NCBI GenBank assembly: GCA_029259535.1
Contig: JAPHEF010000001.1
Location: 1-64,000, forward strand
Direction of reading: 5' to 3'
Origin: Alkanophaga liquidiphilum
GTDB lineage: Archaea > Halobacteriota > Syntropharchaeia > Alkanophagales > B39-G2
Length of the DNA: 64,000 nucleotides
This document shows positions 43,436 through 51,000 of this stretch, in pieces. The notes beneath the pieces are model-generated. The model did no database searches. It saw only the letters and a list, made by a program, of their open reading frames with translations, and was not told where the DNA came from. The stretch's first letter is position 1. Every line of letters starts with the position of its first letter. A program made the position numbers and the translations under genes.

Positions 43436-44200
43436 ATGAGATTGGAAAACCTGATAAAAAGGGCGGCAAAGGACGTAGCAAAAGCGAAGAAGGTCGTAGC
43501 ACTAACCGGCGCCGGCATTTCTGTGGAGAGCGGCATCGCGCCGTTCAGGGGCAAGGGCGGGCTCTGGGAGAAGTTCAACCCTGAGGAATATGCGCACATC
43601 AACGCCTTCAGGCGGCATCCAGAGAAGGTATGGTCGGTGCTGCTAAAAGACATGTTCGAGGTCATCAAAAATGCGCAGCCAAATCCTGCGCATCTTGCGC
43701 TTGCGAGGCTTGAGAAGTTGGGGAAGTTACACTGCGTCATCACGCAGAACGTTGATGGGCTGCACCAGAAGGCTGGAAATACTGACGTCATCGAGTTTCA
43801 TGGCACGCTCGCTTGGCTCGTCTGCTTGGACTGCGGGAAGCGGTTCAAGACTGAAGAATATAAGGTGAAAGAGATGCCGCCGAGGTGCGAATGCGGCGGC
43901 GTTCTGAAGCCGGACGCCGTATTCTTCGGCGAGCCGATACCCGTAGAGGCGCTGCGACGCTCACAGCACGAGGCGAGAACATGCGACGTCATGCTCGTCA
44001 TCGGAACATCTGCCGTTGTTTACCCTGCGGCGAGCATCCCCATCATCGCAAAAAACGCAGGTGCCACCATCATCGAGATAAACCCCGAAGCGACACCTCT
44101 CACGGGCGTCGTCTCTGACTACATCATCGAAGGGAATGCTGGAGAAGTCCTGCCAAAAATCGTTGATGAAGTGGAGAAGCTTTTGAGGGCTCAGGAGTAG
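43436..44200 (+). CDS. Sir2-family NAD-dependent protein deacylase
   Basis: A 254-residue sirtuin that removes acyl groups from lysines using NAD. ALTGAGISVESGIAPFRG (about 22-39) is the NAD-binding loop. TQNVDGLHQKAG (about 103-114) and the catalytic His in EFHGTL (about 121-126) follow. A zinc site comes from C-L-D-C (about 130-133) and C-E-C (about 151-153). LVIGTSAVVYPAA and IEINPEATPL complete the Rossmann fold. In archaea it can deacetylate the chromatin protein Alba. Divergent promoter shared with the VWA gene. Confidence 0.95.
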   Translation: MRLENLIKRAAKDVAKAKKVVALTGAGISVESGIAPFRGKGGLWEKFNPEEYAHINAFRRHPEKVWSVLLKDMFEVIKNAQPNPAHLALARLEKLGKLHCVITQNVDGLHQKAGNTDVIEFHGTLAWLVCLDCGKRFKTEEYKVKEMPPRCECGGVLKPDAVFFGEPIPVEALRRSQHEARTCDVMLVIGTSAVVYPAASIPIIAKNAGATIIEINPEATPLTGVVSDYIIEGNAGEVLPKIVDEVEKLLRAQE

Positions 44201-44293
44201 TCTGACGAAAGAGCCGTCGTCAAAATAAGCGCCGAGCCCTTTAATTCGAACTCAAAAGAGATAAATACGAGAGTTACGTCCTCATTATCGCAG

Positions 44294-45973
44294 ATGCCCG
44301 GGCGTGCAGAAGAGATTTGGATTGAGAAATACCGCCCTAAGACGCTCGACGAGATTGTAGGGCAGGAGGAAATCGTCAGAAACCTCAAGTCCTACGTTAA
44401 AGCGGGAAACATGCCGCATCTCATCTTTTCAGGACCCGCAGGCGTCGGGAAGACGGCAGCGGCAGTAGCGCTCGCCAGGGAGTTTTTCGGCGACGCCTAC
44501 GAAGAGAACTTCACCGAATTAAATGCATCGGTGACGCCTGAGACCGTCTTAGTGCTGCGTGCCGGCGGCAATATAACGAGTTTGAGTTTCAAGGAGCTTG
44601 ACAAGCTGATTTTTGGAGATGACAAGGAAGAAGAATATGCAATATTACAAGGGGTCGAAGTCCTCTCGGTGGCAGATTACAAAATCAAATTCATGCCCGT
44701 CTCGGCGGTTGCAAGGCACAAAGCCGAACGTATTTTGAGAATAAAGCACGAGGGCGGGGAAATAAGCGTCACCCCTGACCATTCTTTAATCGTAATCACT
44801 GAGAGCGGAGCTCTCGCTTCAAAACCCGCCGCAGAAGTGGAAACTGGCTCGTTTCTGATCTCCTTCTGCGATGGCGGCGGCAAGCTCCCCGCAGAACCCC
44901 TCTTGAATTTCCTCAGGAACGCAAACGCTGTAAGTTGGCATTTGAGCAACGTATGCAGCGCCGCCGACACCATTGAGAAATCGAAGATGTTGGGTGCCAT
45001 TAGGTCGGTTAACGCTAAGGAACTACACGAGGGAGAACAAAAGACCTTTGAGACGCTTAGGAAGCTTGCAAGCTCTAAGCTTCACGTCTTAAAAGTCAAG
45101 GACGTGAAAGAGATGAGCTACGACGGCTGGGTTTACGACGTGGGCGTCCCACGCACCGAGATGTTTTGGGGTTTCGCCGCTAACGGCAGAGTCACGTCTG
45201 TGATGGCGCCGCCCGTTTTGCTGCATAATTCAGACGAACGGGGCATAGATGTCGTGCGCAACAACATAAAGAATTTTGCGAGGATGATGGCCGTCGGCGG
45301 GAAGTTTAAGATAATTTTCCTTGACGAGGCTGACGCTCTCACCGACGCCGCCCAGTCCGCCTTAAGAAGGACGATGGAGCGCTACTCCGCAACGTGCAGG
45401 TTCATCTTCAGCTGCAACTACTCTTCAAAGATAATAGAGCCGATACAGTCGAGGTGCGCAGTTTATCGATTCAAGGCACTCCCCTATGACGCCATAAAGA
45501 AAAGGCTTCTCTACATTGCAAAGCAGGAACGCCTTAAGATTTCGGAGGAGGTCATAAAGGCGATATATGACGTTGCGGGTGGCGACATGCGACGAGCGAT
45601 AAATGCGCTGCAGAGCGCCGCCGCAGTGAGCAAGGAAATAACGCCAGAAATCATATACAATATCACGGCGACGCCGAGTCCCGAGGTGGTGGAGGCGCTG
45701 ATAAGAAAAGCGTTATATGAAGATTTCTTTGAAGCTCTTGAGATGCTTAACACGCTTCTGGACGAGAAGGGCGTGGCGCCCGACGAGTTGCTTACACAGA
45801 TGCATAAAACACTTTTGAATATGGAAATACCACCCGAAAAGAAGGTTTATTTGATAGACAGGATAGGAGAAGTGGATTTTAGGATTGCGGAGGGGGCGAA
45901 CGAGCGAATTCAGCTTGAGGGGCTGCTCGCATTCTTTCACCTTTATGGAGGGCAGCGAGCTGGGGGCGTTTGA
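44294..45973 (+). CDS. rfcS: Replication factor C small subunit, interrupted by an intein
   Basis: Clamp-loader ATPase that opens PCNA rings. The 559-codon frame encodes about 325 residues of RFC plus a 234-residue intein. The N-extein has WIEKYRPKTLDEIVGQ (about 9-24) and Walker A FSGPAGVGKTAA (about 45-56), and stops at FTELNA. The C-extein resumes at SDERGIDVVRNNIKNFA, with Walker B IIFLDEADALTDAAQSALRR and the sensor FIFSCNYSSKIIEPIQSRC. Joined, NASDERG is the normal RFC sequence. No large RFC subunit is in the window. Confidence 0.95.
   Translation: MPGRAEEIWIEKYRPKTLDEIVGQEEIVRNLKSYVKAGNMPHLIFSGPAGVGKTAAAVALAREFFGDAYEENFTELNASVTPETVLVLRAGGNITSLSFKELDKLIFGDDKEEEYAILQGVEVLSVADYKIKFMPVSAVARHKAERILRIKHEGGEISVTPDHSLIVITESGALASKPAAEVETGSFLISFCDGGGKLPAEPLLNFLRNANAVSWHLSNVCSAADTIEKSKMLGAIRSVNAKELHEGEQKTFETLRKLASSKLHVLKVKDVKEMSYDGWVYDVGVPRTEMFWGFAANGRVTSVMAPPVLLHNSDERGIDVVRNNIKNFARMMAVGGKFKIIFLDEADALTDAAQSALRRTMERYSATCRFIFSCNYSSKIIEPIQSRCAVYRFKALPYDAIKKRLLYIAKQERLKISEEVIKAIYDVAGGDMRRAINALQSAAAVSKEITPEIIYNITATPSPEVVEALIRKALYEDFFEALEMLNTLLDEKGVAPDELLTQMHKTLLNMEIPPEKKVYLIDRIGEVDFRIAEGANERIQLEGLLAFFHLYGGQRAGGV
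44528..45229 (+). other. Mini-intein in rfcS (residues 79-312)
   Basis: The intein begins with Ser79 (SVTPETVLVL, splicing block A) and ends with VLLHN before extein Ser313. Block B is VTPDHSL with T-x-x-H (about 160-163). Block F is YDGWVYDVGVP (about 277-287). No LAGLIDADG motif is visible in the 110-residue middle, so homing is probably lost. Splicing residues all look intact: Ser1, T-x-x-H, His-Asn end, Ser+1. Insertion is at the NA|SDE site right after the Walker A helix. Confidence 0.92.
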
Positions 45974-46030
45974 CGTTTTAACCAATTATACCCTGTGCGC
46001 ACTTCCCACTCGTATGAGACTTCTTTTTCT

Positions 46031-46360
46031 TCACTTGCGCCGCCTTGGCGTCAGCCTAAACTTTATAAGCGTAAATATTTCGTTTTCGCCGAAGTTCCCG
46101 TAGAACCGCCTGAGGTCACGTTTGAGACTTTTCTTGCTGCGATAGCCTTCTTCCCTGATGGTCGCCTCGTCAACCTCATCGAACGTGATGTAGCGGACGT
46201 CGGTGATGAGCGCCTCGCCAAGATACTCCTTGCCGCATATCACCTTGACGACCTCGCCCGCTTTGTATTTTTTCCTGCCACGGCGGAGCGTTGCGGTCTT
46301 ACGCCCGCTCTTCAGCTTCTTCAGGAACTTTTCGTTGAAATTCAGAAATTTCCTCCCCAT
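46031..46360 (-). CDS. ASCH-domain protein
   Basis: A 109-residue RNA-binding-like protein. KFLKKLKSGRKTATLRRGRK (about 12-31), VVKVICGKEYLGEALITDVR (about 37-56) and ITFDEVDEATIREEGYRSK (about 58-76) are the ASCH fold. The closing FGENEIFTLIKFRLTPRR is typical. The fold is linked to RNA or translation roles. Its start lies 62 bp inside the end of the TmcA gene in another frame, an unusually long overlap that suggests translational coupling. Confidence 0.85.
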   Translation of the reverse strand: MGRKFLNFNEKFLKKLKSGRKTATLRRGRKKYKAGEVVKVICGKEYLGEALITDVRYITFDEVDEATIREEGYRSKKSLKRDLRRFYGNFGENEIFTLIKFRLTPRRRK

Positions 46361-48830
46361 ACGAGCGCAACATCCCTCCTGCCTCTTCGACGAAGTTTTT
46401 CAGGATGATGCCGACCGCCTCTCGAAGCTCGTTGGCGCACGTCGTTATGCTCCGCCGCACGACGTCCGCGACGTCCTCCCAGCTCCGACCCTGCAGCACC
46501 CTCAGAATAAGCAGCCGCTCCTGGAAGTTGCTTAGCTTCTTCTCCAAGCGCAGGAAGTAGAGACGGACAAAGTCCGCAATACAGTCCGCCACAGCCTCAT
46601 ATTTCAGCGGTCCGTATGCGTAAATAATCGCACGCCGCCAGCTCAAATCGTCTATGCTCAAAAGCTTGCGCAGCCACACCTCTCGCCATACGTCGCCCAA
46701 TGCCACGCCCTCAACCTCGTCCTCTCCCGCCTCTTCAGCCTTTTCGTCCCCCACTGACGCCGCAGTCGTAGCCGCGGCGGTAGCGGCAGCGATGGAGCCT
46801 ACTAACGCCGGCTTCCCGCTGAGGACGTTCCTCAATATTCTTATTATCAGGTAGGAGAGCCCAATTTCCAAGTCATTGAGCGGTTCCCTCAAGAGCTTCA
46901 AGAACCTTTCAAAGAAAAGCGCCGCAATTTCTTGGAACGCAGAGCGGGCGACGTCGCTCAGCGGTTTCACAACGACGACGGAATACTCGCCGCTAACTTC
47001 ATTACGGGCGGGCGAGATGTGTATGGGGAAGAAGCCGCTTCTTGCCCAGAAGCGTAGGAGCTCGGAGGTTGCGCCGAAGCTTGATCCGAGCCAGTCGATG
47101 TTCTTGCAGCGTGCCTCCTTTTCGATCTCAGCCAGCATTTTCGTGCCGATGCCACGACGCATGATTTCGGGGTGCGTAGCGATTCTGACGATTCTCCAGC
47201 CGCAGAGCTTGCTGAGGTCGCGGCAGCGGTAGTGTTTGATGAAAATATCTGGGATTAAGTTTCCGGGCGGCGCATACCCGTAATACATGGCTTCGACGTC
47301 CTCGTCGAGCAGCCCCCCCTCCGCTGCGAGCTGCACCGAGCATATTACGTGGTGGTTGATCGTGAGCATCCTCACCTCTTGGTTCGGCGCGTCACATAAA
47401 ATCGCAAAGTCGTTCGGATTGTTCTTGTAGTGGGCAAGCACCAGAATCCCAAAATACTCACGCAGCACCTCCTCACGCTCGAAAAGCTCCTCGACACGGG
47501 CCGTCACATATTCGCAGGCATCTAACTGAACCTCCTCGAGCTTCCCGAAAGAAAACGGCTCCGCATCCAGCAACAGCGTCTTGAAAACCCAGTCCTCAAT
47601 CGGGTCAGCCTCGCTGTATCTTATAGGCTCGGTCATCTCATATTCGACGACGCTCTCCTTGCTCTCCCGCAGCCTGCGGAGGAAGCGGACTGAGAAACCA
47701 CGCCCAGCGCCCTCATAGCCGTGGACCGTTGATGAGAATATAACACGGGGTGCTTGCCTTAAGATGCGAAAGAGTAACGGAATCGGAATGGCGGCAGCTT
47801 CGTCCACGACGACGACGTCGTAGCGTTCTGCTTTGCGGGCGGCGTCCATTGGGCCCCACCACTCAATCAGCGAGGCCCCGCTACGCAGCTCGAATGTGAA
47901 GCCCTTATGCTCTTTCGCCGTCACCTTACGCCCGACACGCTCAAGCCCGATTCTCGCAAACCTGAAAACTTCGGTGACGTTCTCAAGTTCCGGCGACGTT
48001 AAAAGCGCTTTTAGCGCCCTGTTGCGTCTGCCGCTTGCCTCCACGAGGGCGGCAAGTCCCAAACCTATGATGCTCGACTTCCCACGCCCCCGGTTTGCAG
48101 TGAGCACGAAAATCCTCTTCGTCCCCTTTTCCAGCTCCTCCAACACTTTCAACGCTTCAACCTGGTCTTGCGTCAGGCAAAGCTCGTAAAAAATCTTCTT
48201 GAATCTTGGGCTTTCGGGGAGTTTCGGCAGTGGTCTTCGCCGTCGCCTCTTAATTTTCGAAGCGAGCGGCTTCTTGTGGATTCTGCCGTCTGCAGTCGCT
48301 ATTGCGACGCCGTCGTGCTCAAAAAGCTTCTGAACAAACCAGCGGAGGAAGTTGCGGCGGATATCCGCCTCGTCGTAAGGCGGCGTAAGCATGATGTGAC
48401 GGTGGAACTTCGTTACCATCTCCACGAACTCGTCGAGCGGCGGGACGAGCATGAAAACGAGCCCGCCACCCCGCACGAGCCCCGCGAGCCTTCCGAGGTC
48501 TGAAGGCACGAGCGTCCTGTGGAAATCAAGAAGCATCGCGTCGAACGTCATGCCCAGGACCTTGAGTGTGTCCTTGAACTCAATAACTTGGAAGTCAGGA
48601 TGCCTCTCAGGCACGTCTTCAAGAAACGAAGTGGCAAGCAACACCTTTCTTGCATCAAGCTCCTTTTCGTCAATCCTTCGCTGCAGCAGCGAGAACGCAA
48701 GCTCGTAACACTTTTTTTGCTCTCCAGCGATCACGAGCAGTCTCCGCTGCCTGCTACGCTCCGCCTCCCTCCAAAGGCGGTTCACGAGACTCTGCAACTC
48801 CCTAGGCGCCCCTTTCCGCATGCGTCCCAT
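46299..48830 (-). CDS. tmcA: tRNA(Met) cytidine acetyltransferase
   Basis: An 843-residue enzyme that makes N4-acetylcytidine in tRNA (and widely in rRNA in some archaea) using acetyl-CoA and ATP. The N-terminal DUF1726-like region precedes the helicase-like module with P-loop TANRGRGKSSIIGLGLAALV (about 238-257). VVVDEAAAIPIPLL (about 335) follows. The GNAT domain has IVRIATHPEIMRRGIGTKML (about 562-581). A low-complexity Ala/Thr then Glu-rich insert (about 695-725) is not typical of the family and looks like a flexible loop. It overlaps the ASCH gene. Confidence 0.94.
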   Translation of the reverse strand: MGRMRKGAPRELQSLVNRLWREAERSRQRRLLVIAGEQKKCYELAFSLLQRRIDEKELDARKVLLATSFLEDVPERHPDFQVIEFKDTLKVLGMTFDAMLLDFHRTLVPSDLGRLAGLVRGGGLVFMLVPPLDEFVEMVTKFHRHIMLTPPYDEADIRRNFLRWFVQKLFEHDGVAIATADGRIHKKPLASKIKRRRRRPLPKLPESPRFKKIFYELCLTQDQVEALKVLEELEKGTKRIFVLTANRGRGKSSIIGLGLAALVEASGRRNRALKALLTSPELENVTEVFRFARIGLERVGRKVTAKEHKGFTFELRSGASLIEWWGPMDAARKAERYDVVVVDEAAAIPIPLLFRILRQAPRVIFSSTVHGYEGAGRGFSVRFLRRLRESKESVVEYEMTEPIRYSEADPIEDWVFKTLLLDAEPFSFGKLEEVQLDACEYVTARVEELFEREEVLREYFGILVLAHYKNNPNDFAILCDAPNQEVRMLTINHHVICSVQLAAEGGLLDEDVEAMYYGYAPPGNLIPDIFIKHYRCRDLSKLCGWRIVRIATHPEIMRRGIGTKMLAEIEKEARCKNIDWLGSSFGATSELLRFWARSGFFPIHISPARNEVSGEYSVVVVKPLSDVARSAFQEIAALFFERFLKLLREPLNDLEIGLSYLIIRILRNVLSGKPALVGSIAAATAAATTAASVGDEKAEEAGEDEVEGVALGDVWREVWLRKLLSIDDLSWRRAIIYAYGPLKYEAVADCIADFVRLYFLRLEKKLSNFQERLLILRVLQGRSWEDVADVVRRSITTCANELREAVGIILKNFVEEAGGMLRSYGEEISEFQRKVPEEAEERA

Positions 48831-48839
48831 AAGACCCCC

Positions 48840-49568
48840 TCAGCTCGCACGCCGCCCTATAGGCACTACGTATAACGGTGCGTGGTCATCGGGCATGCTT
48901 AGGAGCTCACGCACGTCGTCATCGAGGAACGCACCGACGACCGTCATCCCGAGACCGAGAGCCGTCGCCTGCAAATACAAGTTTTGTGCAGCGTGCCCCG
49001 CCTCCATGAAGACGTAACGCTCGCCTCGCTCCCCGTATTTCGCCTCCGTCCTCTCGAAAACTGCCGCAATCACAATGCTGACCGGCGCCGCTCGCACCCA
49101 CGTCTGCCCGACGGCGGCTGCACAAAGCTCGTCACGCACGTCCCCGCTCTTAACCTTAGATAAACTGTGCTCGTGCGGCGAATAATGGAAGACGCCGGCG
49201 ACAAGCTCGGAAACGCCGCTCTCGCCGACCGCCACATATATCTCAAGCGGGTATGTCATACCGGCGCTCGGCACCGCCCTTTTTCCAGCTTCAGGGTCAG
49301 TGATGCCCTGTGCTGCCCAGAGCAACTGCGAGAGCTCCTGAAGCGTCAAGGGCTCGTTTGCAAATCTACGAACTGACCGGCGCAGCGCAATTGTTTCCTC
49401 CACCGACATCTCGCCGGTGGTGCGTGGTGATGGCAGTTCTATTTCGTCAGGCGACGGCGTAACGTCGCTGACGGCGCGCATCTCTAAAATCACTGCGACG
49501 CTGGCAAGCGCTGCGAGCACCGCTATCGTTACAAGGAGCATCCATTTCCGCCCAGCTCTCAACGGCAT
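48840..49568 (-). CDS. SagB-type nitroreductase family protein, membrane-anchored
   Basis: A 242-residue FMN-dependent oxidoreductase. The first 30 residues contain a hydrophobic stretch (WMLLVTIAVLAALASVAVIL) that should be a signal anchor, so the domain may lie outside the cell. ALRRSVRRFANEPLTLQELSQ (about 61-81) is the nitroreductase start. LLWAAQGIT and SAGMTYPLEIYVAV match the SagB-like branch. MEAGHAAQNLYLQATALGLG (about 188-207) is the FMN site. SagB proteins oxidise peptide azolines, but no peptide gene is nearby, so the substrate is open. Confidence 0.87.
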   Translation of the reverse strand: MPLRAGRKWMLLVTIAVLAALASVAVILEMRAVSDVTPSPDEIELPSPRTTGEMSVEETIALRRSVRRFANEPLTLQELSQLLWAAQGITDPEAGKRAVPSAGMTYPLEIYVAVGESGVSELVAGVFHYSPHEHSLSKVKSGDVRDELCAAAVGQTWVRAAPVSIVIAAVFERTEAKYGERGERYVFMEAGHAAQNLYLQATALGLGMTVVGAFLDDDVRELLSMPDDHAPLYVVPIGRRAS

Positions 49569-49617
49569 TCAAAAGGTTTATTTAAAATTAAATCATTTTA
49601 GAGTTTGGTGGATGACC

Positions 49618-50016
49618 ATGGCGAAAATGCCAAAGGAAGTAATGGACTTGTTTAATGATGCACAGGCTGCGAAGGTTTTGGCGACGGTGAACGCCGACGG
49701 CGTCCCAAACGTCGTTCCTGTAGGGACGCTCGCCGCCGTGAATGAGGAGATGATAGCGTTTGCCGATATTTTCCTCGGGAAGACGAAAAGCAATCTCGAA
49801 GCCACCAAAAAAGTGGCAGCCGCCGCATATAAGGGTCTTGACGGTTATCAGATAAAAGGGACGTTCCAAGGTTTCCAGACCTCCGGGCCGCTCTTCGAGC
49901 AGATGAGCAAGACTGTTAAGGAAACACTGAAGCTCGAAACGAAGGCTGTCGGCACGATAAAGGTCGAAGAGGTCTATTCTGTGGGCGTGAAAGCTCCCGG
50001 AAAGAAAATAGCTTAA
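49618..50016 (+). CDS. Pyridoxamine-phosphate-oxidase-like flavoprotein
   Basis: A 132-residue split-barrel FMN-binding protein. AAKVLATVNADGVPNVVPVG (about 17-36) is the family start, and FADIFLGKTKSNLEATKK (about 49-66) the FMN phosphate site. Relatives reduce F420 or bind FMN and heme. I chose the ATG at 49618, with GGTGG 7 bp upstream, over the ATG at 49612. T-rich sequence after the stop looks like a terminator. Confidence 0.87.
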   Translation: MAKMPKEVMDLFNDAQAAKVLATVNADGVPNVVPVGTLAAVNEEMIAFADIFLGKTKSNLEATKKVAAAAYKGLDGYQIKGTFQGFQTSGPLFEQMSKTVKETLKLETKAVGTIKVEEVYSVGVKAPGKKIA

Positions 50017-50017
50017 T

Positions 50018-50036
50018 TTTTTACTTTTTCTCATCT
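50018..50036 (+). terminator. T-rich terminator after the flavoprotein gene
   Basis: Two runs of five to six T are separated by AC just after the TAA. This is a typical archaeal intrinsic stop signal without a hairpin. Confidence 0.5.
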
Positions 50037-50045
50037 CGTTGCATC

Positions 50046-50483
50046 ATGCCGAGGCAGAAACAAAGAAGACGCAAAGGCAAACGGAATTACCTCGTTTACA
50101 AGGAGCTTGAGTTTATAGTCGAGGAGATGAATCGTGAAGTAGATGCAGTTATCGTCGAGGGTTCTCACGACAGGACGGCGTTGGAGTTGCTGGGTTTCAG
50201 AAAAGACATGCTCTTGTATTCAGAGTCGAAGCTCTCGGATGGCGACTTCGTCGAGCTCGTCAGCCAGAAGTATGAGCGTGTTGTCATCCTCACCGATTAC
50301 GACAGAGACGGAAAAAGCTTTAACAAAAAACTTTCAGAACGCCTCCAGAGGCGTGGAGTCTGCATCGAGCGCACATATCGAGATAAAATAGGCAAATTGC
50401 TGGGACAGTGCGGCATCAAGGACATAGAATCAATATCCGCACTCAAAAAGCGAGTTTTCGACTTTTGCTACGAGATGCCTTAA
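50046..50483 (+). CDS. Toprim-domain protein
   Basis: A 145-residue stand-alone Toprim domain, resembling archaeal UPF0292-type proteins. DAVIVEGSHDRTALELLG (about 33-50) has the catalytic Glu. VVILTDYDRDGKSFNKKLSE (about 78-97) has the D-x-D metal site. The N-terminus is very basic (RQKQRRRKGKRN), fitting nucleic-acid contact. Toprim domains cut, join or copy nucleic acid in topoisomerases, primases and RNases M5. The exact role here is unknown. Confidence 0.88.
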   Translation: MPRQKQRRRKGKRNYLVYKELEFIVEEMNREVDAVIVEGSHDRTALELLGFRKDMLLYSESKLSDGDFVELVSQKYERVVILTDYDRDGKSFNKKLSERLQRRGVCIERTYRDKIGKLLGQCGIKDIESISALKKRVFDFCYEMP

Positions 50484-50499
50484 ATCTTAACAACAAATG

Positions 50500-50560
50500 C
50501 TTACAGAATGTCGCTAAGAAAGCTCATACCTTTAGGGTTGAGATAGGGGAGGGAGTTTGG
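50500..50560 (+). repeat. Hairpin repeat, copy b
   Basis: Shares 25 of 27 bases with copy a over the stretch starting TTACA and AATGTCGCTAAGAAAGC. The hairpin arms differ (ACC...GGG here, GGTT...AACC in copy a) while the loop TTTA and the trailing TGAGAT remain. The arm change keeps most pairing. The neighbouring secreted-protein gene (minus strand) ends inside this repeat. Confidence 0.6.
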
Positions 50561-50903
50561 GAGTTGAGTTTTTATATTGCCCGTAATCCGCAGTTGTTTC
50601 TATTTCTGCTATAAACACATTAGAGGCATCTTCGTGCTTCATAAAGGCGATATTTGGCGGTCCTGGCGGCTCCTCGCTGGTGCCAAAGTAATATATGAGG
50701 TGCCCTTCTACCTCTTCTGCGCCACTTGCCTCTAAGGTATATGCCGTGATGGTTATTGTTGTACCGCCGTCCACATCTGCAGTAACCATGTAGATGTCTT
50801 CTTTTGGGTCTATGGGCGTTGGCTTCTCAGCCATCGCTGACGAGAGCAGAAGCGGGAGTAGCAACCCCAGCACTAACAACGTTACGGACGCATCCCTACT
50901 CAC
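50532..50903 (-). CDS. Secreted protein of unknown function
   Basis: A 123-residue protein with a clear signal peptide: VTLLVLGLLLPLLLSSAMA (about 7-25), cleavage likely after AMA. The mature part is beta-rich and acidic (IYMVTADVDGGTTITITAYT, then VEGHLIYYFGTSEE). I recognise no family. The last 12 residues (Pro-rich, STPKLPPLSQP) are encoded by hairpin repeat b. The original C-terminus was therefore probably replaced when the repeat arrived. The mature domain may be incomplete. Confidence 0.6.
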   Translation of the reverse strand: MSRDASVTLLVLGLLLPLLLSSAMAEKPTPIDPKEDIYMVTADVDGGTTITITAYTLEASGAEEVEGHLIYYFGTSEEPPGPPNIAFMKHEDASNVFIAEIETTADYGQYKNSTPKLPPLSQP

Positions 50904-51000
50904 AGTGCTCCCTCCTCTTCTTGATGCCGCATGGGGGGATTTCCCCTTTGGAATTCAACTCCAAGTGCATAAAAATGAATCCAAAATCGAAAACAAATTT

